Under the pieces are notes generated by a model. The model ran no database searches. It was given only the letters and a program-made list of their open reading frames with translations, and was not told the origin of the DNA. From positions 18,123 to 67,471 of the forward strand of contig DJHJ01000030.1 in NCBI GenBank assembly GCA_002433055.1: a DNA stretch of 49,349 nucleotides, read 5' to 3'. A program made the translations under genes and the position numbers. Shown piece by piece: positions 26,169-34,640 of this stretch; position 1 is the first letter of the stretch, and each line of letters begins with the position of its first letter. The stretch comes from Acidobacteriia bacterium UBA6623 (GTDB lineage: Bacteria; Acidobacteriota; Terriglobia; Bryobacterales; UBA6623).

Positions 26169-28847
26169 ATGATCCTCAAATGCAATATACTGGCAAAGTG
26201 TGTCGGAGTGAATAGTCGAAACTGGATGTTTTTGCTTTCGTGGTTTTTCTTTACCACTAACATGGCGTCTGCCCAAAATCAGGTGTTGCCACCGGCTGTT
26301 GAGAGTGGAGTTGATTTTGCCCGTGACATTGCTCCAATTCTGCAGAATAGGTGCCAGTCATGTCATGGACCAGATCAACAGATGTCTGGTCTGAGGTTAG
26401 ATACGCGAGAAGGACTATTGAAAGGTGGCTATTCGGGTCCTTCTGTTCGAGTCGGTGAGAGTGCCGCAAGCCTGCTTATTCACCTGGTGGCTGGCCGTGA
26501 TGAAACACGTGTCATGCCGATGGGTGGCGAACGATTGACCGGTCGACAAATCGGCTTGTTGCGAACATGGTTGGATCGGGGAGCTCGATGGCCGGAGAGA
26601 CCGCAAGATGCGGAGGAGTTTGAAGAATTAAGGAGTCCTTTGCGGAAACAGCATTGGGCCTTTACTTCTTTTCAAAGACCTGCAATTCCCCTGTTGAAAG
26701 ATAAGAGATGGTCCCGCAACGCTATCGATTCCTTTGTGTTGGCGAAACTAGAACAGGAGGGAATGACTCCATCGCCACAGGCTGATCGCTCTAGTTTGAT
26801 CCGTAGAGTGAGTTTAGATTTGATCGGTCTGCCACCGACCCCTCGGGAGATAGAACAGTTCCTTTCTGACGACAAAACGGATGCGTACGAACGCTTGGTA
26901 GACCGACTGCTTGCTTCCGAACACTATGGAGAAAAGTGGGCTTTACATTGGTTAGATCAGGCTCGATTTGGTGAAAGTGATGGCTATCAGGCGGATTTTA
27001 CGAGGCCAGCCGCTTGGCGTTGGCGACATTGGGTTATTGATGCACTCAATGGGAATATGCCATTTGATCAGTTTACGATTGAACAGATTGCCGGTGATTT
27101 GCTACCTGACTCGACAGTAGATCAACGTGTTGCCACTGGGTTTCATCGCAATACACTCACAAATCGGGAGTCTGGTTTTCCGCTCGAGATGGATCGTGTT
27201 GAACAAGTGTTTGATCGTATCAACACAGTCGGCACGGTGTGGCTCGGGTTAACGGTTGGTTGTGCACGGTGTCACGACCACAAGTTTGATCCACTCACAC
27301 AAAAAGAATATTACGAATTGTATAGCTTCTTTAACACTGCCACAGAGGTAAACATTGTTGCGCCACTACCAGCTGAGATGACTCCGTATTTGGAAAAAAA
27401 ACAGGAGTACGACCGCAAATGGCATGTGTTGATGGATGATTATAATGTGCATCAACTGCAGGCCGAATGGGAGTCCAAAGTATTACCTGCTTGCCTTCAT
27501 CCTGACGATTCAACGATTGATCTGCAATGGAAGGTTGTATGTGAGGAGCTACGTTTTGAAGTGGATGGGATTCATCAGTCACGTTTCAGTGGTGGGGAGG
27601 AAATTCTGCGTATTCCATCACTAGATCGACCGGAACGCTACTCAAAAAATCTTACGCGCTATTTTATCAACTATACGTTTGGTCGCTATATAGACAAAAA
27701 GATCTATGAGGAACTGGGGTGGGATGAACTCAAGGAACGCTTGAAAACTCTTGAGGCTCAATACCCTGCGTTAAGTGTGGCTCAAACAATAACGGACAAC
27801 TCAGACCCACCAGATACTCACATTCTATTGAGGGGTGACTTTCGATCCCCTGGGTTGCAAGTACAGCCAAACACTCCGTCCTTTTTGCCTCCGCTGGCCA
27901 ATGTAAACGAACCAAACCGACTCGTTTTTGCTCGATGGTTAGTTTCGAAAGAAAACCCTTTAACGGCTCGAGTAACGGTTAATCGGATGTGGCAGGAGTT
28001 CTTTGGAAATGGACTGGTAACGACCTCCGAAGACTTCGGTACTCGAGGAGAAAAACCGTCTCATCCTAAGTTGCTAGATTGGCTAACCACGGAGTTCATA
28101 GATAACGGCTGGAATGTGAAAGCAATGCACAAGCTGATCGTTACATCCGCTACTTATAGGCAAGGATCAATGGTGCGTTTGAAGCTGCAATCTCGAGACC
28201 CCAGCAATCGACTGCTTGCTCGGCAGGCTCGACTGCGTTTGTCAGCAGAGCTAGTTAGAGATGCGGCACTCGCAGCAAGCGGACTGCTAGATCGTAGGAT
28301 TGGTGGTCACAGTATCCGTCCCGTGTTGCCAGGTGGAGCAACGGATCTAGGGTTTGGAGATTTTGTCCAGTGGCCAGAAAGCACCGGAGCAGATAAGTAT
28401 CGTCGCGGGTTGTACATTTTTCGTCAGCGCACGCTACTTTATCCTCAGTTGATGACATTCGATGCGCCTAACACTTTAGTGGCACATTGCCATCGTGAAC
28501 GCTCGACGACACCATTACAGGCGTTGACACTTCTGAATGACCCGGTTTTTTTCGAAGCAGCCCAAGGATTGGCATCACGGATCCTTAATGAGAGACAAGG
28601 CAGTGTTGCAGATCGCATCGATTATGCTTTTCAAGTATCTCTTGGACGTACGCCACGTGCGGAAGAACAGGAACGCATGTTGGTCTACTACCATGAGCAA
28701 AAACGGATATTACACGATCAGCCGGAGCCTCGAACGTTGCTTATCCAAGGGAATGCGATGAGCGGAATAGATCCTATCGAGGCAGCTGTGTGGATCGGAA
28801 TCAGTAGCGTCCTGCTTAATCTAGAGGAGTTTATTACACGGGATTAG
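26169..28847 (+). CDS. PSCyt1-DUF1549-DUF1553 (planctomycete-type cytochrome C) protein
   Basis: This 892-residue exported protein has a hydrophobic signal at about 18-36 ending MASAQ. The PSCyt1 domain has a haem motif at C62, C65 and H66 (RCQSCHGP). DUF1549 covers about 185-375 and carries a second CARCH motif at C365, C368 and H369. DUF1553 covers about 585-860 (NPLTARVTVNRMWQEFFGNG). It is the shorter paralogue of the gene at 0.6-4.0 kb, without that protein's long central insert. The next gene, a DUF1501 protein, begins 2 bases after its stop, so the pair is one transcription and probably one functional unit. Function is not established. M20 is an alternative start. Confidence 0.93.
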   Translation: MILKCNILAKCVGVNSRNWMFLLSWFFFTTNMASAQNQVLPPAVESGVDFARDIAPILQNRCQSCHGPDQQMSGLRLDTREGLLKGGYSGPSVRVGESAASLLIHLVAGRDETRVMPMGGERLTGRQIGLLRTWLDRGARWPERPQDAEEFEELRSPLRKQHWAFTSFQRPAIPLLKDKRWSRNAIDSFVLAKLEQEGMTPSPQADRSSLIRRVSLDLIGLPPTPREIEQFLSDDKTDAYERLVDRLLASEHYGEKWALHWLDQARFGESDGYQADFTRPAAWRWRHWVIDALNGNMPFDQFTIEQIAGDLLPDSTVDQRVATGFHRNTLTNRESGFPLEMDRVEQVFDRINTVGTVWLGLTVGCARCHDHKFDPLTQKEYYELYSFFNTATEVNIVAPLPAEMTPYLEKKQEYDRKWHVLMDDYNVHQLQAEWESKVLPACLHPDDSTIDLQWKVVCEELRFEVDGIHQSRFSGGEEILRIPSLDRPERYSKNLTRYFINYTFGRYIDKKIYEELGWDELKERLKTLEAQYPALSVAQTITDNSDPPDTHILLRGDFRSPGLQVQPNTPSFLPPLANVNEPNRLVFARWLVSKENPLTARVTVNRMWQEFFGNGLVTTSEDFGTRGEKPSHPKLLDWLTTEFIDNGWNVKAMHKLIVTSATYRQGSMVRLKLQSRDPSNRLLARQARLRLSAELVRDAALAASGLLDRRIGGHSIRPVLPGGATDLGFGDFVQWPESTGADKYRRGLYIFRQRTLLYPQLMTFDAPNTLVAHCHRERSTTPLQALTLLNDPVFFEAAQGLASRILNERQGSVADRIDYAFQVSLGRTPRAEEQERMLVYYHEQKRILHDQPEPRTLLIQGNAMSGIDPIEAAVWIGISSVLLNLEEFITRD

Positions 28848-28849
28848 GT

Positions 28850-30295
28850 ATGAGATCACACTACTTCCAGAACATACAAGACCGGAGGCAATTTCTGCAG
28901 ACTGCCTGTGGAGTGGGGACTATCTCTTTGGCACAACTTCTGCATTTGGATCGACTGACTGCAGATAGTGGAGAGTTGACGAATTTAAATCCTCTTGCGC
29001 CCAAGTTGCCACCCGCTCCAGCGAAGGCACGGAATGTCATTTTTCTTTTCATGTCAGGGGCGCCAAGCCAACTGGATCTTTTTGATTCCAAACCAGGGAT
29101 GAAGAAGTGGGATGGTCAAAACTTACCCCCTTCGATGACGACAAAGGACGGTGATTTTGCGTTTATCAAACCGACCGCAAAGGTGTGGGCTAGTCCGCGT
29201 GTGTTTTCTCGTCACGGTGAGTCAGGGATGGAATTTTCCGATTATTTAACACATCTGCCAAGCTGTGCAGACGACATTTGTATGGTCCGGTCCATGTACA
29301 CAGAACAGATCAATCATCATACGGGTCAGTTGAAAATGGTCACGGGAACCCCGTTGGTCGGTCACCCATCGATGGGTTCGTGGATTATGTATGGACTGGG
29401 AAGTGAGTCAGAAAATCTCCCTGGTTTTGTTGTTTTAAATTCGGGTTCGGGAGCGGATGCAGGTAGTGCTCTGTGGGGTAGCGGCTTTCTGCCATCGAGC
29501 TACCAGGGTGTACCGTTTCGCAGTGAGGGTGATGCAGTTTTGCACCTTTCCAATCCACCTGGTGTTTCCAATCTTATGCAGCGTGCTCGACTGGATGCGG
29601 TTCGTGACCTTAACGAGATGCAGGTTTCGAAGGTAGGAGATATTGAGATCGCTTCTCGCATTGCTTCGTATGAGCTCGCATTTCGCATGCAGATGGCGAC
29701 CCCTGAATTGCTGGATCTTTCCGCGGAATCTTCAAAAACACTCGAGATGTATGGCGTCAATGACGAACCAACGAGACCTTTTGCTCGGAATTGTCTGCTG
29801 GCGAGGCGGATGGTTGAACGAGGTGTGCGTTTTGTGCAACTAATTCATGGAACCTGGGATGACCACATCGATCTAGTGAAGGGTCTTCAGAATAACTGTG
29901 ACATCATCGACCGTCCAACAACGGCGTTGATCAAAGACCTAAAGCAACGAGGTCTGCTGGACGATACGCTTGTTGTTTGGGGTGGTGAGTTTGGCCGCAC
30001 GCCTCTGGCAGAGGATCGCACGCCAGGTCAGGAGGGAAGCCGTGGACGCGATCATCACCGACAAGGTTTTACAATGTGGATGGCAGGTGGAGGTATCAAG
30101 GGTGGCCAGACGGTTGGCAAAACAGATGACTTCGGATTTCATGCGGTCGAAGATCGTATTCATGTCCATGATCTGCACGCCACCATGCTCCACTGTTTGG
30201 GCTTTGATCACAAGAGATTGACTTATCGTCACCAAGGTCGAGACTTTCGACTTACAGATGTGGCTGGAAATGTGGTACAGAAACTATTGATCTAA
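28850..30295 (+). CDS. DUF1501 family protein
   Basis: This 481-residue protein has an alkaline-phosphatase/sulfatase-like fold. The N-terminus has DRRQFLQTACGVGTISLAQ, a twin-arginine-type signal, so it is probably exported folded. Family blocks are NVIFLFMSGAPSQLDLFD, the metal-like segments MYTEQINHHTGQ and LVVWGGEFGRTP, and the C-terminal RDHHRQGFTMWMAGGGIKGG and HDLHATMLHCLGFDH. It follows the PSCyt1/DUF1553 gene by 2 bases. The pairing is one of the most frequent in Planctomycetota genomes, but the activity is unknown. A ThuA-like gene follows 40-90 bases later depending on its start. Confidence 0.93.
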   Translation: MRSHYFQNIQDRRQFLQTACGVGTISLAQLLHLDRLTADSGELTNLNPLAPKLPPAPAKARNVIFLFMSGAPSQLDLFDSKPGMKKWDGQNLPPSMTTKDGDFAFIKPTAKVWASPRVFSRHGESGMEFSDYLTHLPSCADDICMVRSMYTEQINHHTGQLKMVTGTPLVGHPSMGSWIMYGLGSESENLPGFVVLNSGSGADAGSALWGSGFLPSSYQGVPFRSEGDAVLHLSNPPGVSNLMQRARLDAVRDLNEMQVSKVGDIEIASRIASYELAFRMQMATPELLDLSAESSKTLEMYGVNDEPTRPFARNCLLARRMVERGVRFVQLIHGTWDDHIDLVKGLQNNCDIIDRPTTALIKDLKQRGLLDDTLVVWGGEFGRTPLAEDRTPGQEGSRGRDHHRQGFTMWMAGGGIKGGQTVGKTDDFGFHAVEDRIHVHDLHATMLHCLGFDHKRLTYRHQGRDFRLTDVAGNVVQKLLI

Positions 30296-30347
30296 TCAAA
30301 TTGTGAGCTCGAGTTTTCGCAGTGTTGCGCTTTAGTTGCCAGGGTGC

Positions 30348-31319
30348 ATGCCATTGCGCATTGCATTAGTACAGGTGTTAGTCATGATAATTTGCACAGT
30401 AAATATATGGCTCCGTGCAGCGGTTGTCGTTTCCATGGTGTTTTTGACTTCGGTGAGTCTATGGTCAGGCGATATTCGTGTGACTGTGTGGGACGAGCGT
30501 CAGCCTGAGCAAACTGCAGTTTATAAAAATTTTCTGGGAAATGAAATAGCTGCATACCTACGCGATAAACCTGGTTTCAGAGTACGTTCCGTAGGTCCAG
30601 ATGACCCAGATCAGGGGCTATCTAGCGCTATTCTGGCGGACACGGACGTGTTGATTTGGTGGGGTCACCGCCGTCACTCTGAAATATCTGTCTCTACTGC
30701 CCGTAGGATAGTAGGACGTGTCAAGGCCGGGACTCTAGCTTATATTCCTTTACATTCTGCCCACTGGGCTGAGCCCTTCATGCAAGCAATGTACGATCGA
30801 GCTCGTGCAGACAGCAAACTACGTTTTGCAGATGAGGTTACGGATTTCGAATACATTGAACCGCCGGGACGAATGGCACCAACTTACGATTCGATTGTTA
30901 CTCCCGCCTATTATGCATTCAAAGGGCGAGGCGGTATCACGAAAGTGCGAGTGGATCTACCTAACTGTGTCTTTCCAGGTGTTCGTTCTGATGGCAAGCC
31001 AAGCAAAATTACTACTTTGGCTCCTCATCATCCGATTGCGGTAGGCATTCCGAGCACCTTTACGATTTCCAAGACAGAGATGTACGATGAACCTTTTCAC
31101 GTCCCAAACCCAGACGTGGTTATTTTTCGGGAAGATTTTAAACAGGGTGGGTGGTTTCGTAGCGGTATGTTGTGGAATGTAGGCAAGGGTAAAGTCTTTT
31201 ACTTTCGACCTGGTCATGAGACCTTCCCCGTTTTCAAAGAAAAATACCCGTTGATGATCATTGAGAACGCTGTATCATGGCTGGCTACACAACTCTTGGC
31301 GAAACATCCCGAGAGATAG
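30348..31319 (+). CDS. ThuA-like domain protein (exported)
   Basis: This protein of about 323 residues has an N-terminal hydrophobic signal and a ThuA/trehalose-utilisation domain, a glutamine-amidotransferase-like fold. Family segments include IRVTVWDERQPEQ, LIWWGHRRH, LAYIPLHSAHWAEPFM and the C-terminal GKVFYFRPGHETFPVF. ThuA with ThuB takes part in degrading trehalose and related disaccharides through 3-keto intermediates in rhizobia (established). The start is unclear: ATG 30348 has AGGG close by, ATG 30384 has AGGTG at a better distance, and a TTG lies at 30336. It is the third gene of the PSCyt1-DUF1501 module and may act on the same carbohydrate. Confidence 0.86.
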   Translation: MPLRIALVQVLVMIICTVNIWLRAAVVVSMVFLTSVSLWSGDIRVTVWDERQPEQTAVYKNFLGNEIAAYLRDKPGFRVRSVGPDDPDQGLSSAILADTDVLIWWGHRRHSEISVSTARRIVGRVKAGTLAYIPLHSAHWAEPFMQAMYDRARADSKLRFADEVTDFEYIEPPGRMAPTYDSIVTPAYYAFKGRGGITKVRVDLPNCVFPGVRSDGKPSKITTLAPHHPIAVGIPSTFTISKTEMYDEPFHVPNPDVVIFREDFKQGGWFRSGMLWNVGKGKVFYFRPGHETFPVFKEKYPLMIIENAVSWLATQLLAKHPER

Positions 31320-31509
31320 TTGCAATATTTTCACAATATTTTAGATCTGTATTGCGACGTTTGTTTGCCGGGTTCGTCTAAGGATTCTTTGCGGAAGGTT
31401 TCGTCTGTTAGGACTGCATTGAATTGCTACTGTGGGGTCGCTCTTCTGATCGGCGAGTCTCCCTCCGAAAAGCAGACAGCCCGCAATCCGGTAGGGTTTT
31501 CAGTTGGTT

Positions 31510-31737
31510 TTAGCACTTGTAGCTCGATACCCAATTAGTGTCGGCGGGAGCCTCGGAATCCAGAATGAGTTCAAAGTTGTTCGCGCTGTCCGTCAACATG
31601 GCAACGAAACGAAGAAACTGATCTTTGTTAAACGTAAGGGTGGTGCTTCCACGTTGGACATGTATGTGGCCCTGAGAACAGCGAAACACTGAGCCAAATT
31701 TTCCATAACAAGCGAGAGTTTTAGGCTGATCGTGCAA
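31510..31737 (-). CDS. Small protein (75 residues) divergent from the PepSY gene
   Basis: The frame begins with TTG at 31737, preceded by AAGGA at 9-base spacing, and ends at 31510. The sequence FRCSQGHIHVQRGSTTLTFNKDQFLRF (in part) resembles a group of short proteins with a C-x-x-x-H-IH core, a beta hairpin and a helix, which I recall near iron-uptake or PepSY genes; no function is known to me. No signal peptide. The gene fills part of an otherwise empty 665-base gap and is divergent from the PepSY membrane protein, with 247 bases between their starts. A chance frame is possible but the ribosome site argues for a gene. Confidence 0.55.
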   Translation of the reverse strand: MHDQPKTLACYGKFGSVFRCSQGHIHVQRGSTTLTFNKDQFLRFVAMLTDSANNFELILDSEAPADTNWVSSYKC

Positions 31738-31984
31738 AGTTATTTTTCCTTTAAGTGACTTTATTTACGCAGTCTACATCTCGAAACCATCCTAACGAGC
31801 CAGCCGATTGGTTGCGATACTATTGCATAGACTAAACTACGCATGATCACATTAGATGCAACTGAATGTCAAGTAAATATTTTTTCTGAACAACAATACA
31901 CCATAAAGTGATTAAATTGTATTTAACTTGATATCAAGTTTCATATAGGGCTGAACTTAAAATTTTTATAGAAGGGGTTTACCT
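31738..31984. promoter_or_regulatory. AT-rich divergent promoter region upstream of the PepSY gene
   Basis: The region is visibly richer in A and T than its surroundings and contains no open frame of interest. It holds the 16-bp palindrome at 31925-31940 and must contain the promoters for both divergent genes. A repeated CAATATTTT direct repeat lies on the other side of the small gene at 31323-31342. Confidence 0.5.
31925..31940. promoter_or_regulatory. Perfect 16-bp palindrome, candidate operator
   Basis: AACTTGATATCAAGTT is a spacer-free palindrome whose right edge lies 44 bases before the GTG start of the PepSY gene. The core TTGATATCAA is a form commonly bound by MarR-type dimeric repressors (established type of site, assignment here inferred). 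It does not look like the classical Fur box. Confidence 0.5.
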
Positions 31985-33109
31985 GTGTTAGAAAGATTTA
32001 GAAAATTGATCTTTTGGATGCACCTTATTTGTGGCGTGGTTGCCGGTTTGGTGATTCTTACGATGTCGATCACGGGTCTCGTGCTCACATATGAAAAACA
32101 AATTGCTAACTGGGCAGACGATTTTGAGGTTGTACCGCCTGTTACTGGAGCTGCGAAGCTTAGTCCTAAAATGCTTCTTACCAAGGCCCAATCAGAGATG
32201 CAAAAGAAACCCACTGCTGTACGGTTGCTTTCGGAACCAAATAAACCGGCGAAGTTGTACTTCGGACGGGAATCAATCACTATAAACCCTTATACGGGAG
32301 AGCATCTTGGTGAGGGCGCTGTAAAAGTCCGCGGGTTTTTTCGTGCCATGATCGTGTGGCACCGTTGGCTTGGCCAGGATGGTGAAGGAAAGGCTACGGG
32401 CAAGGCAATCACGGGCGTATGCAACCTTGCTTTTTTGTTCATACTCGTTTCGGGGCCATACTTGTGGTGGCCGAAACAGTGGACCTGGAAAAACCTACGC
32501 TCAATTATCCTATTCCGTTCTGGATTGCCTCCCAAAGCGCGCGACTTCAATTGGCACAATGTCATCGGAGTATGGCTAGCCATACCGCTGTTTTTGATTG
32601 CGGGAACAGGGACATTTTTCTCTTATTCATGGACAAACGATATGCTCTATTCCTTGACGGGGGAAGAGCGAACTCAAAGTGGCGGGAAAGGATCTTCTGA
32701 CGGAGTTGACAAAGAAACGGAGAACCCAGAGGATTTTTCGGGTCTTGACAAATTGTTCCAACGAGCTGTTGCAATTGAACCAGAATGGACAAGCATTACT
32801 GTTCGTTTGGCGGATGATTCCACCACGCCGGTAACCTTTTCCATTGATCGAGGTAACGGCTTTCGGCCTGATCTCCGTTCGACACTATTACTTGACCGTG
32901 AGACGGGAGATATTGTACGACACGATACCTATGACGACAACAAGACTGCATATAAGGCTCGTCGGTGGATCCGGTACATTCACACTGGGGAGGCAGGTGG
33001 TTTAATTGGCCAAACACTTGCGGGTGTTGCTTCGTTAGGGGGTTGCCTACTCGTTTACACTGGTTTGATGCTGAGTTGGCGACGTTTCCGAGCTTGGCGT
33101 GAGAAGTAA
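31985..33109 (+). CDS. PepSY-associated membrane protein
   Basis: This 374-residue inner-membrane protein has helices at about 10-35 (IFWMHLICGVVAGLVILTMSITG), 140-165, 195-220 and near the C-terminus (345-365). PepSY domains lie between them, with the repeated WHRWLGQ / IRYIHTGEAGG type segments; conserved histidines in the helices are typical. Family members include putative reductases and sensors next to TonB-dependent siderophore receptors, so a role in iron reduction or uptake is plausible but inferred. The start is GTG with AAGGGG 7 bases upstream. No receptor gene is adjacent; the next gene is an MFS transporter. Confidence 0.88.
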   Translation: MLERFRKLIFWMHLICGVVAGLVILTMSITGLVLTYEKQIANWADDFEVVPPVTGAAKLSPKMLLTKAQSEMQKKPTAVRLLSEPNKPAKLYFGRESITINPYTGEHLGEGAVKVRGFFRAMIVWHRWLGQDGEGKATGKAITGVCNLAFLFILVSGPYLWWPKQWTWKNLRSIILFRSGLPPKARDFNWHNVIGVWLAIPLFLIAGTGTFFSYSWTNDMLYSLTGEERTQSGGKGSSDGVDKETENPEDFSGLDKLFQRAVAIEPEWTSITVRLADDSTTPVTFSIDRGNGFRPDLRSTLLLDRETGDIVRHDTYDDNKTAYKARRWIRYIHTGEAGGLIGQTLAGVASLGGCLLVYTGLMLSWRRFRAWREK

Positions 33110-33258
33110 CCTGATTTATTCACCGACTTTAATGTTGGCCCTAGGGTTCTATCGGTTCGAGGCTCCGAAGAACGATATTAGCACTTGAATGAGTTAATCC
33201 AGATTTTTTCACGTCCCAGCATCCTAACTTACAAGTAATACTTTTCTAATTTGCGAAC

Positions 33259-34575
33259 ATGACCGTTATAGCCGCAAACGAAAGTTCCTCAGGAACTGCA
33301 CATGTGCAGTCTCCAATGACTAGGTTCATGATCATTTTTTGCCTGCTTTTTTCCGGGGAGGCAATTTTCGGCCTAACGTTTCATGTGCCTCGGTTTTTTC
33401 GTCCTCAATTGCTAGAAGTATTTCAGTTCAGCAATACACAGCTAGGGGATATTTATGCTGCCTATGGTCTTGCGGCCATGGCATCTTACTTTTTGGGTGG
33501 TCCCATTGCTGACCGATTTTCCACGCGCCGACTGCTAACGGTGTCGCTTATTGCAACTGCCATGGGTGGTCTCGTCATGGCCTATATTCCAGGTGCAATT
33601 GTTATGACTCTGTTGTATGCCTATTGGGGAGTGAGTTCGATTCTTCTTTTTTGGGCTGCGATGATACGTGCAACCAGAGAATGGGGTGGCACTATTGCAC
33701 AGGGCAAAGCATTTGGCATATTGGATGGCGGACGAGGTCTGGTTGCTGCGGCAAGCGCTAGTCTTGCAGTAGCATCTTTTGGTTGGGTTCTACCTCCGGA
33801 TGTGACGCTATCAACATCAGAGCAAAATCAACAGGGTTTGCAGTCTGTAATCTACCTATACACAGGCATCACCTTCTTTGCAGCTGTACTTACTTGGGTA
33901 TTTATTCCAGATACTCGGCCGCAATCATCACCTCCATCGAGTAAACGGCAACGACAATCTCTTGCAATCGAAGTAACACAGGTGATACACAGTCCTATCG
34001 TTTGGGCAATAGCCGGTATCGTGATTTGCTCTTACTGTGGCTTTAAAGCTCTGGACAATTATGGTCTTTATGCCGTAGAAGTGCTGAGCATGAATGCGTT
34101 GGAGTCATCGGAATTTATCTCGAATGCAGCTTACCTGCGCATTGGCGCGGCGATCACGGCTGGTCTCATTGCTGATCGCTTTAGTGCCAGTAAGATTATC
34201 GGTATCAGTTTCACGCTACTGATCATCAGCTATCTATTTCTTGCTAATAGTGCAAGCCTGACTACTGTCCTAGTGTATGGAAATGTAATTATCACCTTTG
34301 TGCTTGTCTATGGTCTGCGCGGTGTTTATTTTGCTCTGCTTGAGGAGGCAAAAACACCGACACATTTGACTGGAACTACGGTAGGTGCAGTATCGCTACT
34401 GGGTTACACTCCAGATTTCTTTTTTGGCCCTATCGCTGGACGTATTCTCGACCGTGCACCTGGCTTACAAGGCTATCTGGACTACTTTGCTTTTTTGTCA
34501 GTCATCATGATCATTGGCTTAACGACTGTCTTGGTCTTTGTTATGTTGAGTCGTCGCCGTAGTTTCAGCACCTGA
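33259..34575 (+). CDS. Major facilitator superfamily transporter
   Basis: This 438-residue integral membrane protein has about 12 predicted helices. GPIADRFSTRRLL (about 81-93) is the loop-2/3 motif, and a matching AGLIADRFSASKIIG follows in the second half. It is not a sugar-porter-family member. The N-terminal tail (about 20 residues) is polar. The neighbours downstream are an enolase-superfamily protein and dehydrogenase-type genes, so it may import the acid or sugar acid they use (inference). Two helical halves of similar size are visible, and the length is normal for the family. Confidence 0.88.
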   Translation: MTVIAANESSSGTAHVQSPMTRFMIIFCLLFSGEAIFGLTFHVPRFFRPQLLEVFQFSNTQLGDIYAAYGLAAMASYFLGGPIADRFSTRRLLTVSLIATAMGGLVMAYIPGAIVMTLLYAYWGVSSILLFWAAMIRATREWGGTIAQGKAFGILDGGRGLVAAASASLAVASFGWVLPPDVTLSTSEQNQQGLQSVIYLYTGITFFAAVLTWVFIPDTRPQSSPPSSKRQRQSLAIEVTQVIHSPIVWAIAGIVICSYCGFKALDNYGLYAVEVLSMNALESSEFISNAAYLRIGAAITAGLIADRFSASKIIGISFTLLIISYLFLANSASLTTVLVYGNVIITFVLVYGLRGVYFALLEEAKTPTHLTGTTVGAVSLLGYTPDFFFGPIAGRILDRAPGLQGYLDYFAFLSVIMIIGLTTVLVFVMLSRRRSFST

Positions 34576-34640
34576 AATCTCACCTAGGGAAAACGCATCA
34601 AATACGAGATGACTATACTTTACGTTGAGGAACCTCCACT

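Noticed and set aside
33160..33175. GTTCGAGGC resembles a tRNA T-loop
   Set aside because: No matching T-arm stem or other tRNA arms could be built around it.
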